Source of the DNA: Epiperipatus broadwayi | Taxonomy: Eukaryota > Onychophora > Udeonychophora > Euonychophora > Peripatidae | NCBI GenBank assembly: GCA_028023455.1 | Contig: JAQFVV010006504.1 | Coordinates: 994,001 to 1,058,000, forward strand | Length of the DNA stretch: 64,000 bases | Direction: 5' to 3' | Shown: positions 13,021 through 25,174 of the stretch, in pieces | Layout of the letters: every line of letters begins with the position of its first letter | Position numbering within the stretch: the stretch's first letter is position 1 | Program-made: the position numbers and the translations under genes | Notes under the pieces: model-generated | Databases searched by the model: none | The model's input: only the letters and a program-made list of their open reading frames with translations | Told to the model about the DNA's origin: nothing

Positions 13021-14009
13021 ATGATTTTTATATCTTTATTCCTATAATTTTTTTATTTGAAGCACTTTTGTATTTCCGTTACTTTTATATCTAGTATGTT
13101 TGGATGTAAGCTTTATAGGAATATACTGTTTTTATTTTAATGACGACTGCTACTTTATATACTTTATTTTGACCATGAGAAATTAAAATGTTCTTTTTTA
13201 AATGAGTTAAGTGAATTTTATTGCCATTTCTTCTTTCGTTAAAAAAAAAGTTTGTTATTTAATTGTGTACTTCTATGCTAAAGATATAGCCTTCTTCTTA
13301 ATAAATTTATTTTTAAAAATTATAATATCTACAATTTACATAACAATTCATGTGCATTTCCTTTCTCGAATAATAAAAATAAATTACTTTTCCATAACGA
13401 ATAAAATTTGCAATGTGAATTTTATTTCAATTAGCACTCTGTTTTATTTATTAATAAGGCTCTTAGTAAAATAATATAAGTTTGCAGATTAAAAAAGGTT
13501 TTAGAAGTAAGAAAGTATTTCATAATTATTATTTATTTTCCAGTAATTTTATACCCATCTTACTTTTATTAAAAAAAAATAACACTATGATAAGCTTCTT
13601 TTCACTTCAGAATAGCCAAACACAATTTTTGATTCTAGATTTAATTAGATATATAACACACTAAAATGAGACATTAACTGACTTTTAAAAATGTATAAGG
13701 AAATTAATATCATTATTTTATTTTAATAATTGGATATGTCAAAATAATTATTCAAATATTGTGAGACCTACACACATAACTCTATTCTCAACACACATTT
13801 ACTTATGATATCAATATTGGGAATATATAAACGTTAAGGAATGTAAATTTTAAGTTATGAAAAATTTTTAAAAAATTATTTGGTTACTGTAATATGTTAA
13901 TATGAAAATAAATTTAGTATGTATATGCACATAACTTTCTATCTCCTTTAGAGCATTTTTTTCTTTTAATAAAAAATAAACCATTAACTATGATAGGAAT
14001 ATTAATATA
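13021..14009. other. Noncoding AT-rich spacer
   Basis: AT-rich sequence without recognisable motifs. The open frames at 13211-13474 and 13482-13664 are rich in I, F, L and Y, as expected from chance translation of such DNA. Confidence 0.6.
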
Positions 14010-15080
14010 CATGTAGATTTGTGGAATATGGAAAGGCATTTGATTCTATAAACATTTCTTCAATGACTTAAAGCATTAAATTTTCAAATAATAGACCCAG
14101 GATATTATCATATTCTGAAGAATATTTATAAAAATTCACCAGCAACAATTAGCTTACATAATGATACTAAAAAGATTAACAGTGAGAAGGATGGGTGAGT
14201 CCTTGTCTCCAAAACTTTTTACACCAGTTTTGTAAAAAGAATTTTGTAGATTAAAATAGAAAGCTAGGGGAGTAAAAATAAATGAAGATTATACAAAATG
14301 TCTAGATTTGGCAAATAATGCATTTGCTTTTGCAAATAATGCTTTAGAGCTTTAAGAAATGTTGTAAGAATTATCAGATGAAAATACGAAAGTAGAATTA
14401 AATGTAAATGTTAAAATCAATGTTCAGTGGATTTTATCAAAAGAAGAAAATAAAGGTTAATAATAATGAATTAGAATATGTTAACAATTACATATACCTT
14501 GGTGAGATTATTGCTACAGATGGGAACATAGTGAATGAAATTAATCATAGAATTAAACTTGCTTGGGCTGCTTTTGGTAAAAATAACTTAATATTAAAAG
14601 GAAATATGCATATGTGCTTGAAAGAGGTTTTCAATAAATATGTGTTACCAGTTCTTACTTATGTATCTATGTCTTGGACACTTAACAGAAGAGCAATACA
14701 GAGACTTCAGATTATTTAATGAAGTATAGAGAGTTGCATGTTAGGATTAACAAGAAGAGATTGTAAATGAAATACATGGGTTAAAAAATAAACAGATGCT
14801 ATTCATATTATTGAAAGAATTAGAGGACTGAAGTGGAGCTGAATTGTATATATTTCTGGAAGAAATGATAATAACTTGACAATTGAAACTGGATTCCAAT
14901 AAATTGTAAAAGATCTAGAAAGAGACCACATGTGAGATAGATGGATGAAATACAGAAGTGTGCTGGCTTATATTGAGAAGACTAGACATCAAAGAAGATG
15001 AAGTGAACTTGGAGAGACTTTTATACTGAAGTGGATTGACAAGGTTGAAAATAGTGATGATGATGATGATGATGATATAT
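14010..15080 (+). mobile_element. 5'-truncated RTE-like LINE copy
   Basis: Second, better readable copy of the family at 7880-13020. It begins inside the RT at VEYGKAFDSI (motif A, about 14020-14060) and goes on through a degraded ILK.IYKNSPATI segment. It then has an open stretch at 14408-14719 with NNELEYVNNYIYLGEIIATD, AWAAFGKNNLILKG and PVLTYVSMSWTLNRRAIQRL, which are the typical RT-thumb and C-terminal motifs of invertebrate endonuclease-reverse transcriptases. It ends with a RPHVR.MDE.QKCAGL-like terminus and a (GAT)n tail at 15055-15078. The 5' truncation and simple-repeat tail fit target-primed reverse transcription. In-frame stops make it inactive. Confidence 0.75.
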
Positions 15081-16535
15081 GTTTATAATAAAAATAACAG
15101 TAATCTTCAGTCTATTGTTAAAGTAATATCTATGAATAAAAATTTGATTCCATAGAGATTGCCTTTACAACAAATATAAAATTCCTGATGTTAATAAGCT
15201 TGGATTATTGTCATGTTATTTACATTTGTTGAACCATAATAGTTTTATATAAAATCAAGTTTATATTTACTATAATTTTGAAATTAACTCTACAATTTTT
15301 TAATATATTAACACAAAAATAAATTGTTGATAGCCAAAGCTATCGTATAGCATGAATGACAGTCCATTAGCAATTACTATATGTATTGGAGATGACTAAC
15401 ATGCAATTTATCTATTGCTGGTATTTAGTTATTAATATGCTAATGTACTGAAACTTGCTGAGTTATATTTCAGTGTTTTGTTTTATTATATATTATTGTA
15501 TCTGATATTATATACGTATATCTGATGTATATATATATACTAATAGTAATATCATGTGTGCTCACTTAAAAACTATATTTTCTATTTATATTATAATAAT
15601 ATCATGTGTATTTATTTAAAATACTTTTTCTATTTATATTTCTTTTAACTGTTATTATTGAATGAAATATATTTCCAAACTTTCCTTTTTTTTTTAAATA
15701 AAAAAAAAGGAATAATCTCATTTAATAAATATGCCCAAAAATCGGTGTAAGTAATTTGAGGTAGAAAATTAAAAACATATCCACATTCAATAATCATAAA
15801 CAAAGAATATTTAAGTAGGCTATAGAAATATTAAAAAACAAATTGCATTAACAAATAGGATGAAACAATAAAATGACTGACTGTATGAAAGAATTTCATG
15901 AAGTAAATGAATAAAACTTAAAAAACACTGCCAAAATTAAGTCAAACTATTCAACAATTGCATGATACAATTTTCTCTGCAACAACCACATGATTATTAC
16001 TGCACTGGGTTTTTTAACTCAGTTGAGGTCTTGTTGAAATGTTGATATTTTTAGTTTAATTTTATTTTGTTAGACATAATTGCTTTCAAAAACAAAGAAC
16101 TTTTGCAAGTGAAAATATTATTGTTTGTTATTGTTATTGTTTACCTTTGGACTGCTTTCATGTATTTAAATTTATTTATAAGCCTATCTAAGCGTGAATG
16201 TTATCAACTTTATTCTCTAAGTAATAAATAGTTTCAGTGCAGTTTGAAGGTTATAATTGACAGGTTATATTTACCTGGTTAATGAGGTTTATTTAAATGT
16301 TTTTGAATTAATAATCTTATTATCTGTAGTTAAGTTTCAATTTTAGTGCTTACAGAAACATACTAGACCATAAATAAAATGGGTATCTACCTTTATTGTA
16401 AAAATAAGGTTGCCTTAGCAACAGATTGAGATTGTTGTTGATATTGGTATTACTTAAGAGTGGACTGCTTTCATGTTTTATATTTATATAAAGAGAGAGA
16501 AAGAAACAATTAAATATCAGCTGAAATCTATATAA
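15081..16535. other. Noncoding AT-rich sequence
   Basis: No coding or RNA motif seen. It contains short (TA)n runs near 15525-15540 and a poly-T/poly-A pair near 15685-15710. Confidence 0.6.
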
Positions 16536-16681
16536 AATATTTGAAATGCCCTATGCATAGCTATATTCTTTCAGCCACATTTCCCCCTTAAATTAAAAAA
16601 AAAAACTTGAATTTTACTTTTTAACTGTTGCAAAATTCAAGCTTTTTTTTTATTTAAAGGGGAGAGTGGCTGAACATTTCA

Positions 16682-16687
<6 letters not shown>
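16536..16687. repeat. Fold-back (MITE-like) element
   Basis: Nested inverted repeats. Outer arms are AATATTTGAAATG (16536-16548) and CATTTCAAATATT (16675-16687). Inner arms run from TTCAGCCAC (16570) to CTTGAATTTTAC and back from GCAAAATTCAAG to GTGGCTGAA (16674). About 22 extra bases interrupt the left arm between outer and inner parts. It has no coding capacity and abuts a (TA)n microsatellite. Confidence 0.6.

Positions 16688-16762
<75 letters not shown>
16688..16762. repeat. (TA)n microsatellite
   Basis: Almost pure TA dinucleotide interrupted once by a CAATAT segment near 16716. The tyrosine/isoleucine-rich open frame over it is an artefact. Confidence 0.9.
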
Positions 16763-19700
16763 AAAATCAGAAATGTGTAAATATTTATGTTCACAATAAA
16801 GTTGAATACAAAATGACTTATGACTAACTAATATTGCTGGCATATTCCACTTTTGTCTTTTGAAGATTATAGCAAAACCCAAACCATCGATGAAGTTGAA
16901 ATCAAGTACCATATTTAAAATTGTTGTATCGTAATTTCATTTCAGTGTGTTATTTACATTTCAAGATGAGTAATCTACTTCTAAATAGTTGGTGAGAAAG
17001 ATAATCTGCTAAAAATAGCTGTTTATTTGCTTACTATTAATAAATATTGTTCCACTGCAGTCCATCTTCAAGAGTGATTTCCACAAATTTTAGTTCAACT
17101 CTTTTTCACTTTTATTAATACTTCCCTGTTAGTGCCCCAATTTCTCACTAATGTAGAACATAAACATTGAAGATATTATCACATTCTGTAATGTATCTTT
17201 AATTCCTTAACAGAAAAATCATAAATGGAAAGTGAAAATATGTAAATACATATGAATAAACTGCTAAAATGCTTGATTAATAGTTTAGTAATAATTTTTT
17301 TAATAAGAAGAAAATAAAAAAATTAACAAATATATTCTTAAGAGATATGGTGTGCAAATTAAATTACAAGATAGAAAATATGCATTTGCGGTATATGTAG
17401 CTATCATTTACTTAAACCACAGTCCTTTTTTCCATACTTTCTTCGCAGTCCATCAATATCCATAAAAATATTATTCAATAAATTATGAATTTTGATATAT
17501 AATACAATTGCTTTATTTTTCTCCATGTTGTAACTTAAATGTAAAGTATAAAATATATGTGTGTGTGTATTATAGCGGAAAGACTTTTTTTTTTTAATTT
17601 GTTCTTATTGTCAAATCTCTTTTTTTCTGTCATAAAAAATGATTTGAATATTTCATTCCCAAAATCTCAAAGTATAGGGTTAGTTTATATCTTCAAATGT
17701 TTGAGTAATTTCTTCTATTTCTGACAGAAATAATGAAGTTTCTTACCAATAATATTTTATTTAGAATTTCTACACATGAGTGTTGATAGAAATCTTATAT
17801 ATGTATATGTTTGGTCCTGTCTCATACTTTTGCAGGTTAAGTTTATTTTATCCACTATTAATTTAAATTATACTTTATTATTAGCATGATTATTTAGAGA
17901 TCAATGTGTTATATTTATCCATCAGTACAGTTACTGTTTTGATTAACTAATTTGTTGAAATTCTTTGGTCTCAATTATAATAAGAAAAATCATGGTAGTA
18001 TTAAACCTATTGATTCTATACAAAGAGCAGCATATTATGATTTAATGCTATTTCATAGATTATGGCAGATTATCTGCTTTTCTTTAGGGTATCCATAGTT
18101 ATAAAGGCAGGAAATATGAATATATTCAATGACCTTTAGTTGAAAATTCTGAGAAATGTATAAATATAAATGTGAATTATCATTATTGCAGTTGAGGAAT
18201 ATTCTGAAGAGTATTCTTCCACATTGCTAATTTTTTTTTATATTTCTTGACCAAATAAAAAAGTTTTCCTTATTGAGTCACCAAAGTTTACTATTAAAAT
18301 TTAACAGTGAATATTATTACTATTCTCTTATTTTTCTAATGTAAGAATGACTATTTGGGACACATATATGTACAGAATATTTTAGGTATGTGGAATTAAA
18401 TAAATATATATCTTATTTTATTATTATTTTAAACATCATTCACCTAATGACCAGAAGGGTTTTCCAAAGCTCAGAAATTATCTATTCATCTGTACAGGAT
18501 ATTTTGTTGTTGTTTTTTTTTTTTTAAAAAAAACTTTCCTAATGTTTTTCTTTTTTGTTGTTGTTGTTTTCAAAAATCTTTCGTTTAACTTCATTGGAAT
18601 TTAATGATAATAGGTAGTTTTGAAATTTTGGAACTTTTCACACTTTTGAATTTTTATAAATTAGTAGCATAATTTTAAAACATTTGTTATTGTTGTCATG
18701 ATTTTATTCAGTCCTATAACTTACAATAAAAATACATTAATAATTCAGGCTGCTAATTATTAATCTTACTGTCATTTCATCACTCCTAAACATATATATT
18801 TTGCAGTTATATTATTTCATTAATGAAGCTTGCTGCTACAAAATAAAACCATGCCATAAAATTTTATGTTAGTGGCCTTTGTGAATATATATTGCAAAAT
18901 TTATATAGCTTGAATGTTTTATATTAAATTATTTCATTTATAACCAAGAATGATTCCAAACGTTGTTTGCTTCACCTTCTTTTGATTTTTTTTGATAGAG
19001 TCATGGTGCTTTAGCTAATAAAAAAAAACAAGTTCAAAAATGTATTTATTTTATATACATATATATTTGTTCCTTGATGCTTAATAATCTTGTTTAGCTT
19101 TTTTAGAATTGACTATAGCATTACACATGCACTGAATTGCATTATTGTTATTTTACCATTGTATTTGTTAAGCAAAAAAATAAATTAAAAAATTGCTTTA
19201 TTCTGGGATTTAAAAATTCATATTTAGTCTTAAATATATATCTTAGACATTGTTCTTTTCTAGTAAAAAAATTAAGGGATGAATACAAAAGCAAGATCTC
19301 ATAAAAGAGATTGAAATTACTATTATGCATGCCTGGCATTCTCATTTATTACATGATAAATGAATATACAGTATAATTTTTTCACTTGTTTATTATTTTA
19401 ATTTTTGGTACAATTATTGAATATATTTCAAAATAGTAGCACTTTAAATGAAGTTAAACCAGTTTCTCGTTTATATGTAATGCCTTTTTTTGACAAAAAA
19501 TTGTTTAAATTTTCGTCAATTTGTGGTAACATTTAAGAATTTCAAAATTAATTTCATTTGTTAGTAATAGATGTCAGCACAAACTTATTTTATTATTTAA
19601 AAAAAAAAACCTTCCCAACTCCTTCTAGGAGTGGGGGGATATTTAAATAAGCTAATAAAATAAAAAAGAAAACGAAGACAATTCTTCAAAAAGGAGACAG

Positions 19701-21971
19701 AAGTATTAGAAAATATTGTTTCATTTGTGAATCTTATGCCTATACATTGAAAATAACTGTGGAGGATGTATTCGGACACAGAGTAACGATAATCTATGTA
19801 ACAACACATGGCATTATAATTAGTCTGTATATGTCAAAATTGTACAAATAATACCAAATTATAGAACAAATTTAATAAAATTTATATTATTAAAATAATT
19901 TTATACTAAACAAATAATATAATTATCGTAAGTCTTAATTTAATTATTAACATATATAATGTTTGCGAGTAAATATGAATTTACTAGTTAGTAATTAAAT
20001 TCATGATCTCGCTGAGATATTTGCAAAATTGAGAGCAAGTAAAAAAAATCCGACTGATGAAACAAAAAATTATTCTGACTGTTAACAATTATTTACCTTC
20101 AGTATAAATTTATCTTAATAAAGATAAAATATTCATCCTATAAATGTTTTCTCTTGGTCAGACTTTAATGCAATCAATAAAGAAAAATGACAGATACTCC
20201 ATTAAAAACATTCATTGTAGATAAAAGAAATAAAAGGCAGTAATTCTCTGGTAAATTTTTAACAGACCCTAGGCGATGTACGATGAAAAGAAAAATATTA
20301 AAGTATAAAAATAACTGGAATTTTATTTTTAAAAAGTAGAGAAAGAATTAATTATAAGATAATATATAGTAAAAAAAACTGAAGAATAAAAACTTCAAAA
20401 ATATAAAACATCATTTACTATTCGAACACACTACTTAGTAAAAAAAAAAACAAAGATGACATTGTTATTCCTAAAAACAAAGGTGCTTAATGTGTGTAAA
20501 AAAATTCTCTGACTATTTTTATGTCGATTATCATTATTCAGAACTGTGTAAATTCACATCCTATTTTTTGTGTTTAAAAGACACAATATGGCATCTCAAA
20601 AATATATACAAAGTGTAATAACTGACTCAATTTATACAACAGAGTAAATTTGTCTAACTCTAGAAAGTAGATTCAGTGAAGATGGAAGTAAGAACTTATT
20701 GGTTTGTTGTGTAAATAAACACTCAGTTATGATGGTCAGATAATTATCCCAAAGTTCCTGGATGGTTTGTTATTAAAAGACAAGAAATTTACTCTATTCA
20801 TACTAGATAGTGAGAATCAATATTTCACAATAATAAAAAATAGGCAATAGTCATTAACCAACATCCACCATCATTAATCAGTGACTACTGTATGTGGTAA
20901 TCTCTGGCAATGTAATTGCACAAAAGGGACAATAGTCAAGAAATGTCCATCTGCCAGAATAGAAAGTCTTGTACTTTACAAAAGAATTCACTATTGGTTT
21001 TGCATTTAATGTAAATGAGCTTGCTTTATTGTACTGGATATAGTAAATGAAGTCATTAAAGATTGTGAGAGATTTTATAGAAAGTATATATAAGTTAAAT
21101 AAGTGATATGAAAAGACAAACAGGTTTTTCTCTGTTAATATACAATAGTAAGGGCAATGAGAATGAGATCTCACATTTGAGATTGAAATAAAAAATTCAA
21201 TTCACTACTCATAAGCTTAGATGTTATATGAATAGGCAGTGCTATTTAAGAATATCCTCGCTTATTATGGAAGTAGAAAGAAATTAAAGAAACTAGCCTA
21301 AAAATGACTTAATTACACACTTTAAATAGTCATCATGTCTGAAAGATCATTCATTATGATAATAAAAATAATTGTAAAATCAGATATTGTTATGGAAGTA
21401 AAGAAGGAAACAGTTATTATAATAAAAATAAATAAGCTTTTTAAAAAATTAATTACATAAAATAATTAAACTTTCCTTGTTTATTATTCTTCAAAGATTC
21501 AATGGGAGAAGTGACAAAAGAGGTATTACGATTTAAGATTGACATATTTGCTCTAGTAAAACTCATTTTACAGAGATGTTTAATAAAACAAATTATAATT
21601 TTTTTTTGAAAACACAGATTAACTAATGAGAAAAAATTATACTGAATATTCTAAAAGATCTAATTTAATATCTCCTATTCTTTAAATACTCGAATGATCC
21701 AATGAAAGGCTAAAAATATCAAAATCTGTTTTTGCAATGGTTCTGTGCTCATTTTTGTAATGCATATGATCTGACATTAAATCCAAAGAGTTCAGAGAAA
21801 ACTTTTGTCTCTTGCAGGATAGCAATATTATTATTTACTATTTAAGAATAATTTTTTTCTTAATAGTTTAAATGCAAATGTTGACAAACTTCAACCAAAA
21901 CTATTGGAAATATTTGCTACACACAACTCATTACTAAAATTTTATATAAAAAACAATGATATATAATAAGA
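16763..21971. other. Noncoding AT-rich sequence
   Basis: No exon, RNA gene or mobile element can be supported. The scattered open frames (19148-19345, 19597-19809, 20878-21174) have no recognised domain. The segment 20870-21180 is slightly less AT-rich and may be an unidentified old repeat. Confidence 0.5.
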
Positions 21972-22043
21972 TTACATCAGTGGTGGACAAGACATTGTAT
22001 CATGGTCCATTGGTGGCCTGTCAAGATATTTTGGAGAGTCTGC
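21972..22043 (-). CDS. Candidate terminal exon, unknown protein
   Basis: On the minus strand a pyrimidine-rich tract ending TTTTATTACAG is followed by 72 bases reading, in phase 0, ADSPKYLDRPPMDHDTMSCP, then PLM and a TAA stop. The proline- and aspartate-rich peptide is unlike the I/F/L/Y-rich noise typical of random open frames in this AT-rich DNA. I do not recognise the protein and see no further exon upstream or a clear AATAAA downstream. It may be chance or a transposon fragment. Confidence 0.2.
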   Translation of the reverse strand, partial: ADSPKYLDRPPMDHDTMSCPPLM

Positions 22044-22420
22044 CTGTAATAAAACAAAAACCAATAATAACCAATACTTCATTATGCTAGAGTAGATAAC
22101 TATATATAAAAAATCAAATTTTTGTCCACATGTGGCCACTACAGATGAGAATTGATTCTTCACAGTTAATGCAATTGTGGACATATGCACTTTCAATTGA
22201 AATGCACAATTATGACAAATTCAGTAGGTTGAATATGATCACAGCACAATGCAAAAGTGCAACCAGAAGCATTGAATATCTTCAATCAGCTGATAATTGA
22301 TAAGTGTGTTGTTTGTTTTGACTGTTGTACAGATTTATGTAATTTATCATGAAAAATTAGTATGAGAGGCATAATATCTGAAACCACTGCAAGAAAATGA
22401 AAGACATAAATTTTAATATA

Positions 22421-22470
22421 GAGGCAAAACTCTCCATACAATAGTGTTACTATGTGGAGAGTTTTGCCTC
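22421..22470. repeat. 50-bp hairpin, minimal relative of the TTAA fold-back
   Basis: The left arm GAGGCAAAACTCTCCATA and right arm TATGTGGAGAGTTTTGCCTC are inverted copies around a loop containing CAATAGTGTTAC. The same terminal sequences occur at the ends of the 467-bp fold-back at 27390-27856, so this looks like a copy reduced to its two ends. Confidence 0.65.
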
Positions 22471-22601
22471 TGTTTTAACAGCTTGTGCAAGTTTAGGAAA
22501 TAATGATCTTGTGATGTTTAGTGCTTTAATTTTAATATAGAATAGAAAAAACAATTTTCCTTCACAATGATGAATATTAAATGTATTTGTTATATATATA
22601 T

Positions 22602-24610
22602 TGTAACAATCAAAATGCAAGTGGAGATCGAATCTAACCGCAATCTGCACTACATGGGCACCATCTAGGCATTTGAGCCTAGAAAAATTTATAAAGTAGG
22701 CAGATATGCGCTGTTAAGATTCCACTTTATTTAAATATTTAGATTGTTAGCCCAAGTCACTAGCTCAGTGGAACAGCAGAGATTATAAAATATAACTTTA
22801 TATCTCAAATATAAAAAAAATAAAAGCCACTGCCAGAAATTAACACATAATAATATTTATTTACGCACATATAAAATCATTCTAATTTGAGGAATAAGTT
22901 TAATATTTTAGATGTTTATATTAATCTTTAATTTTACATTTAAATAGATTTCAATAATGAATTTAATATTTATTTAGTGGGTCAAGTATGAATAGACTAT
23001 ATAGATTGTATTTGAAAATAAAATATTCTATCCATTATTTTACCTTAGGCCAAAAAGTTCGCAGTCAAACTGGTGTCAATCCATCTTATACATTTATGTA
23101 TTCAATGTAGCATGAAAATACGACAACACAAAATACTATACTGTCAGTAATGTACATCTGAACAGTAAGTAAAGTTAGAGAAGACATTGTCTTTCCACCA
23201 ACAGTAATGCTACATCTGTTGGGGAGTAGAATAATAAACATAAAACTCCATAGAAATGGATTGCGGTCCTTTGCCATCTTACAAACCCATCCATAGGCAA
23301 ACAGAAGGTGTGTGGCATATATACGCAATCCTGCCCATAGCGGATCTCATACTACATCTACTAATTACACAAATATATCCGATCCATTGAGCCAATTAAA
23401 CTATGAAATGAATAACCTAAGATTACCTTCCCTTAATATAACTTTACAAAACTATATAACCATTCACGCCCGACTTAAATTTAACATTTAAAAATGTTCA
23501 CACAGATGAATTTTATATAATTTGTTTTATAATGTCGAGTATAGATCAGCTGCACAGATTCCACGGTTAAAAACATTTCAAAATAAACACAACCGATCAA
23601 AATACAAACTCATCGATAATGTCAATTGCATAGGGAATACACAAAACCCAATAGCATTCATCGTAAGATGCTTGCAGTGACATCGTTGACCTACATATTC
23701 TAATAGAATATGAAAACCACAACATTATCAACCGCTAATGAATCTATGCAACGTCTATACCTAGCCTTAAATTCTCTCATTTAAAATTTAAACAATAAAT
23801 ATTAATACAAAGAAAATAATAAATGGAAATGATTTTTTTATCAAATGCAAACATATATAAAATTACACATTATCAATTGATTTTAAACTTAAAAGTCAGT
23901 TAGAAGTTCATAAGCTTGAATGAAAGTTCTTAATTATTTTTAAATTTAGAGTTCATGTCAATATAGCTTATGGTAGAAGAGTCCAGGTTCCTGTTTTTTA
24001 ATTCCCGTGACATCTCCATTGGAAAATAATATTCTGGAGGTGGCATTAGCTGTTTCCATTCTGGTATCACAATCTTTTCATTTTTTTTTTTTTTTAAAAA
24101 AAATAAGTGAGAGAGAACGAAAAGCGCGTTGTGTCGTTCATCTCCCCAAATCAACTTCGAAAAACTCACTGGAACTCAACATTTTTCTTTTTATAGTACT
24201 CCTATGGATTTCATGAACAAAGATGTCATTGTTCCAATTTTTTGTTATGGTCTGGACCTTTATTTGCTGCTTCTATATTGGACAAGCTAATTCTTTATTC
24301 CTTATCTAATTTTGATCTGACTTTTTAATTACACAGCTTTTGGATAATTAATAAACAATCATTTCCATTTTACAAAAATATTTTATCTTTAAGTCTTGTA
24401 CTTTTTTTATAAAAAAAGTATGTTCAAATACTTATTTATTTGTTTTTTTAAAAAAAATATTTTTAAAGTTTTGAATCTGTGCGAATATATACGTTTAACA
24501 AACATTTTAATTTCAGCGTTTAGTTTTTTTTTTTAATAGATTTTATTTTTATTTGCGAACTTTAAGATTTTATTTTAAATTAATGTAATGACATATTTAT
24601 ATATCTTACA
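22602..24610. repeat. Left ~2-kb direct repeat (putative LTR)
   Basis: Begins TGTAACAATCAAAATG and ends ATATCTTACA; the terminus is slightly decayed relative to the right copy. A minus-strand open frame at 23086-23328 (GWVCKMAKDRNPFLWSFMF core) is also present in the right copy but has no recognised domain. Confidence 0.6.
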
Positions 24611-25174
24611 TATCAGTAAACTTCCTCAAAAAAATAAAAACATTAAAAAAAAAAAAAAAAGAATTTACTTAGTGTTAGTAATTACGTTACACAAATTTGT
24701 TATATATGAAATTTCAAAAGGACAAAACTTTTTTTTTTTAAAAGACAAAATAATAATTACAAATATAATGATAAAAAAAATGTTGACTGATGATTCCTTA
24801 CTGCCAGCTAAATTTCTGCCCCCTCCCTTCCAAGTTTCTTTTCTTCTACTTTTAACTATTACTTGCACAAGTTGAACGATTAGATTTTAAACAAGACTTT
24901 TTTTTAAAAAAAAAAAAATTATGATTTATATTTATTATTACATTTTATTATTTAGATTTTAATATTAACGTTTTATTCCTCGCATTTATTTCTACATATG
25001 CACAATTTTTCTTACTGGCAGTACCTTTAAGACAAAATTTCAAACTGTAACTCCACATCAATACAAAAAATATATTTATACCAATTTCAAAAAAAATATT
25101 ACGGGCATGATTCACTTTTAAAATTCTCAGGGCACTTGTGTTTATTAAAGATTGGCCCAAGTTGGGTGGCCAGT
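24611..25174. other. Core between the two ~2-kb repeats
   Basis: 564 bases dominated by A and T homopolymers. It has no coding motif. The last bases before the right repeat read GTTGGGTGGCCAGT, not a purine tract. Confidence 0.5.
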
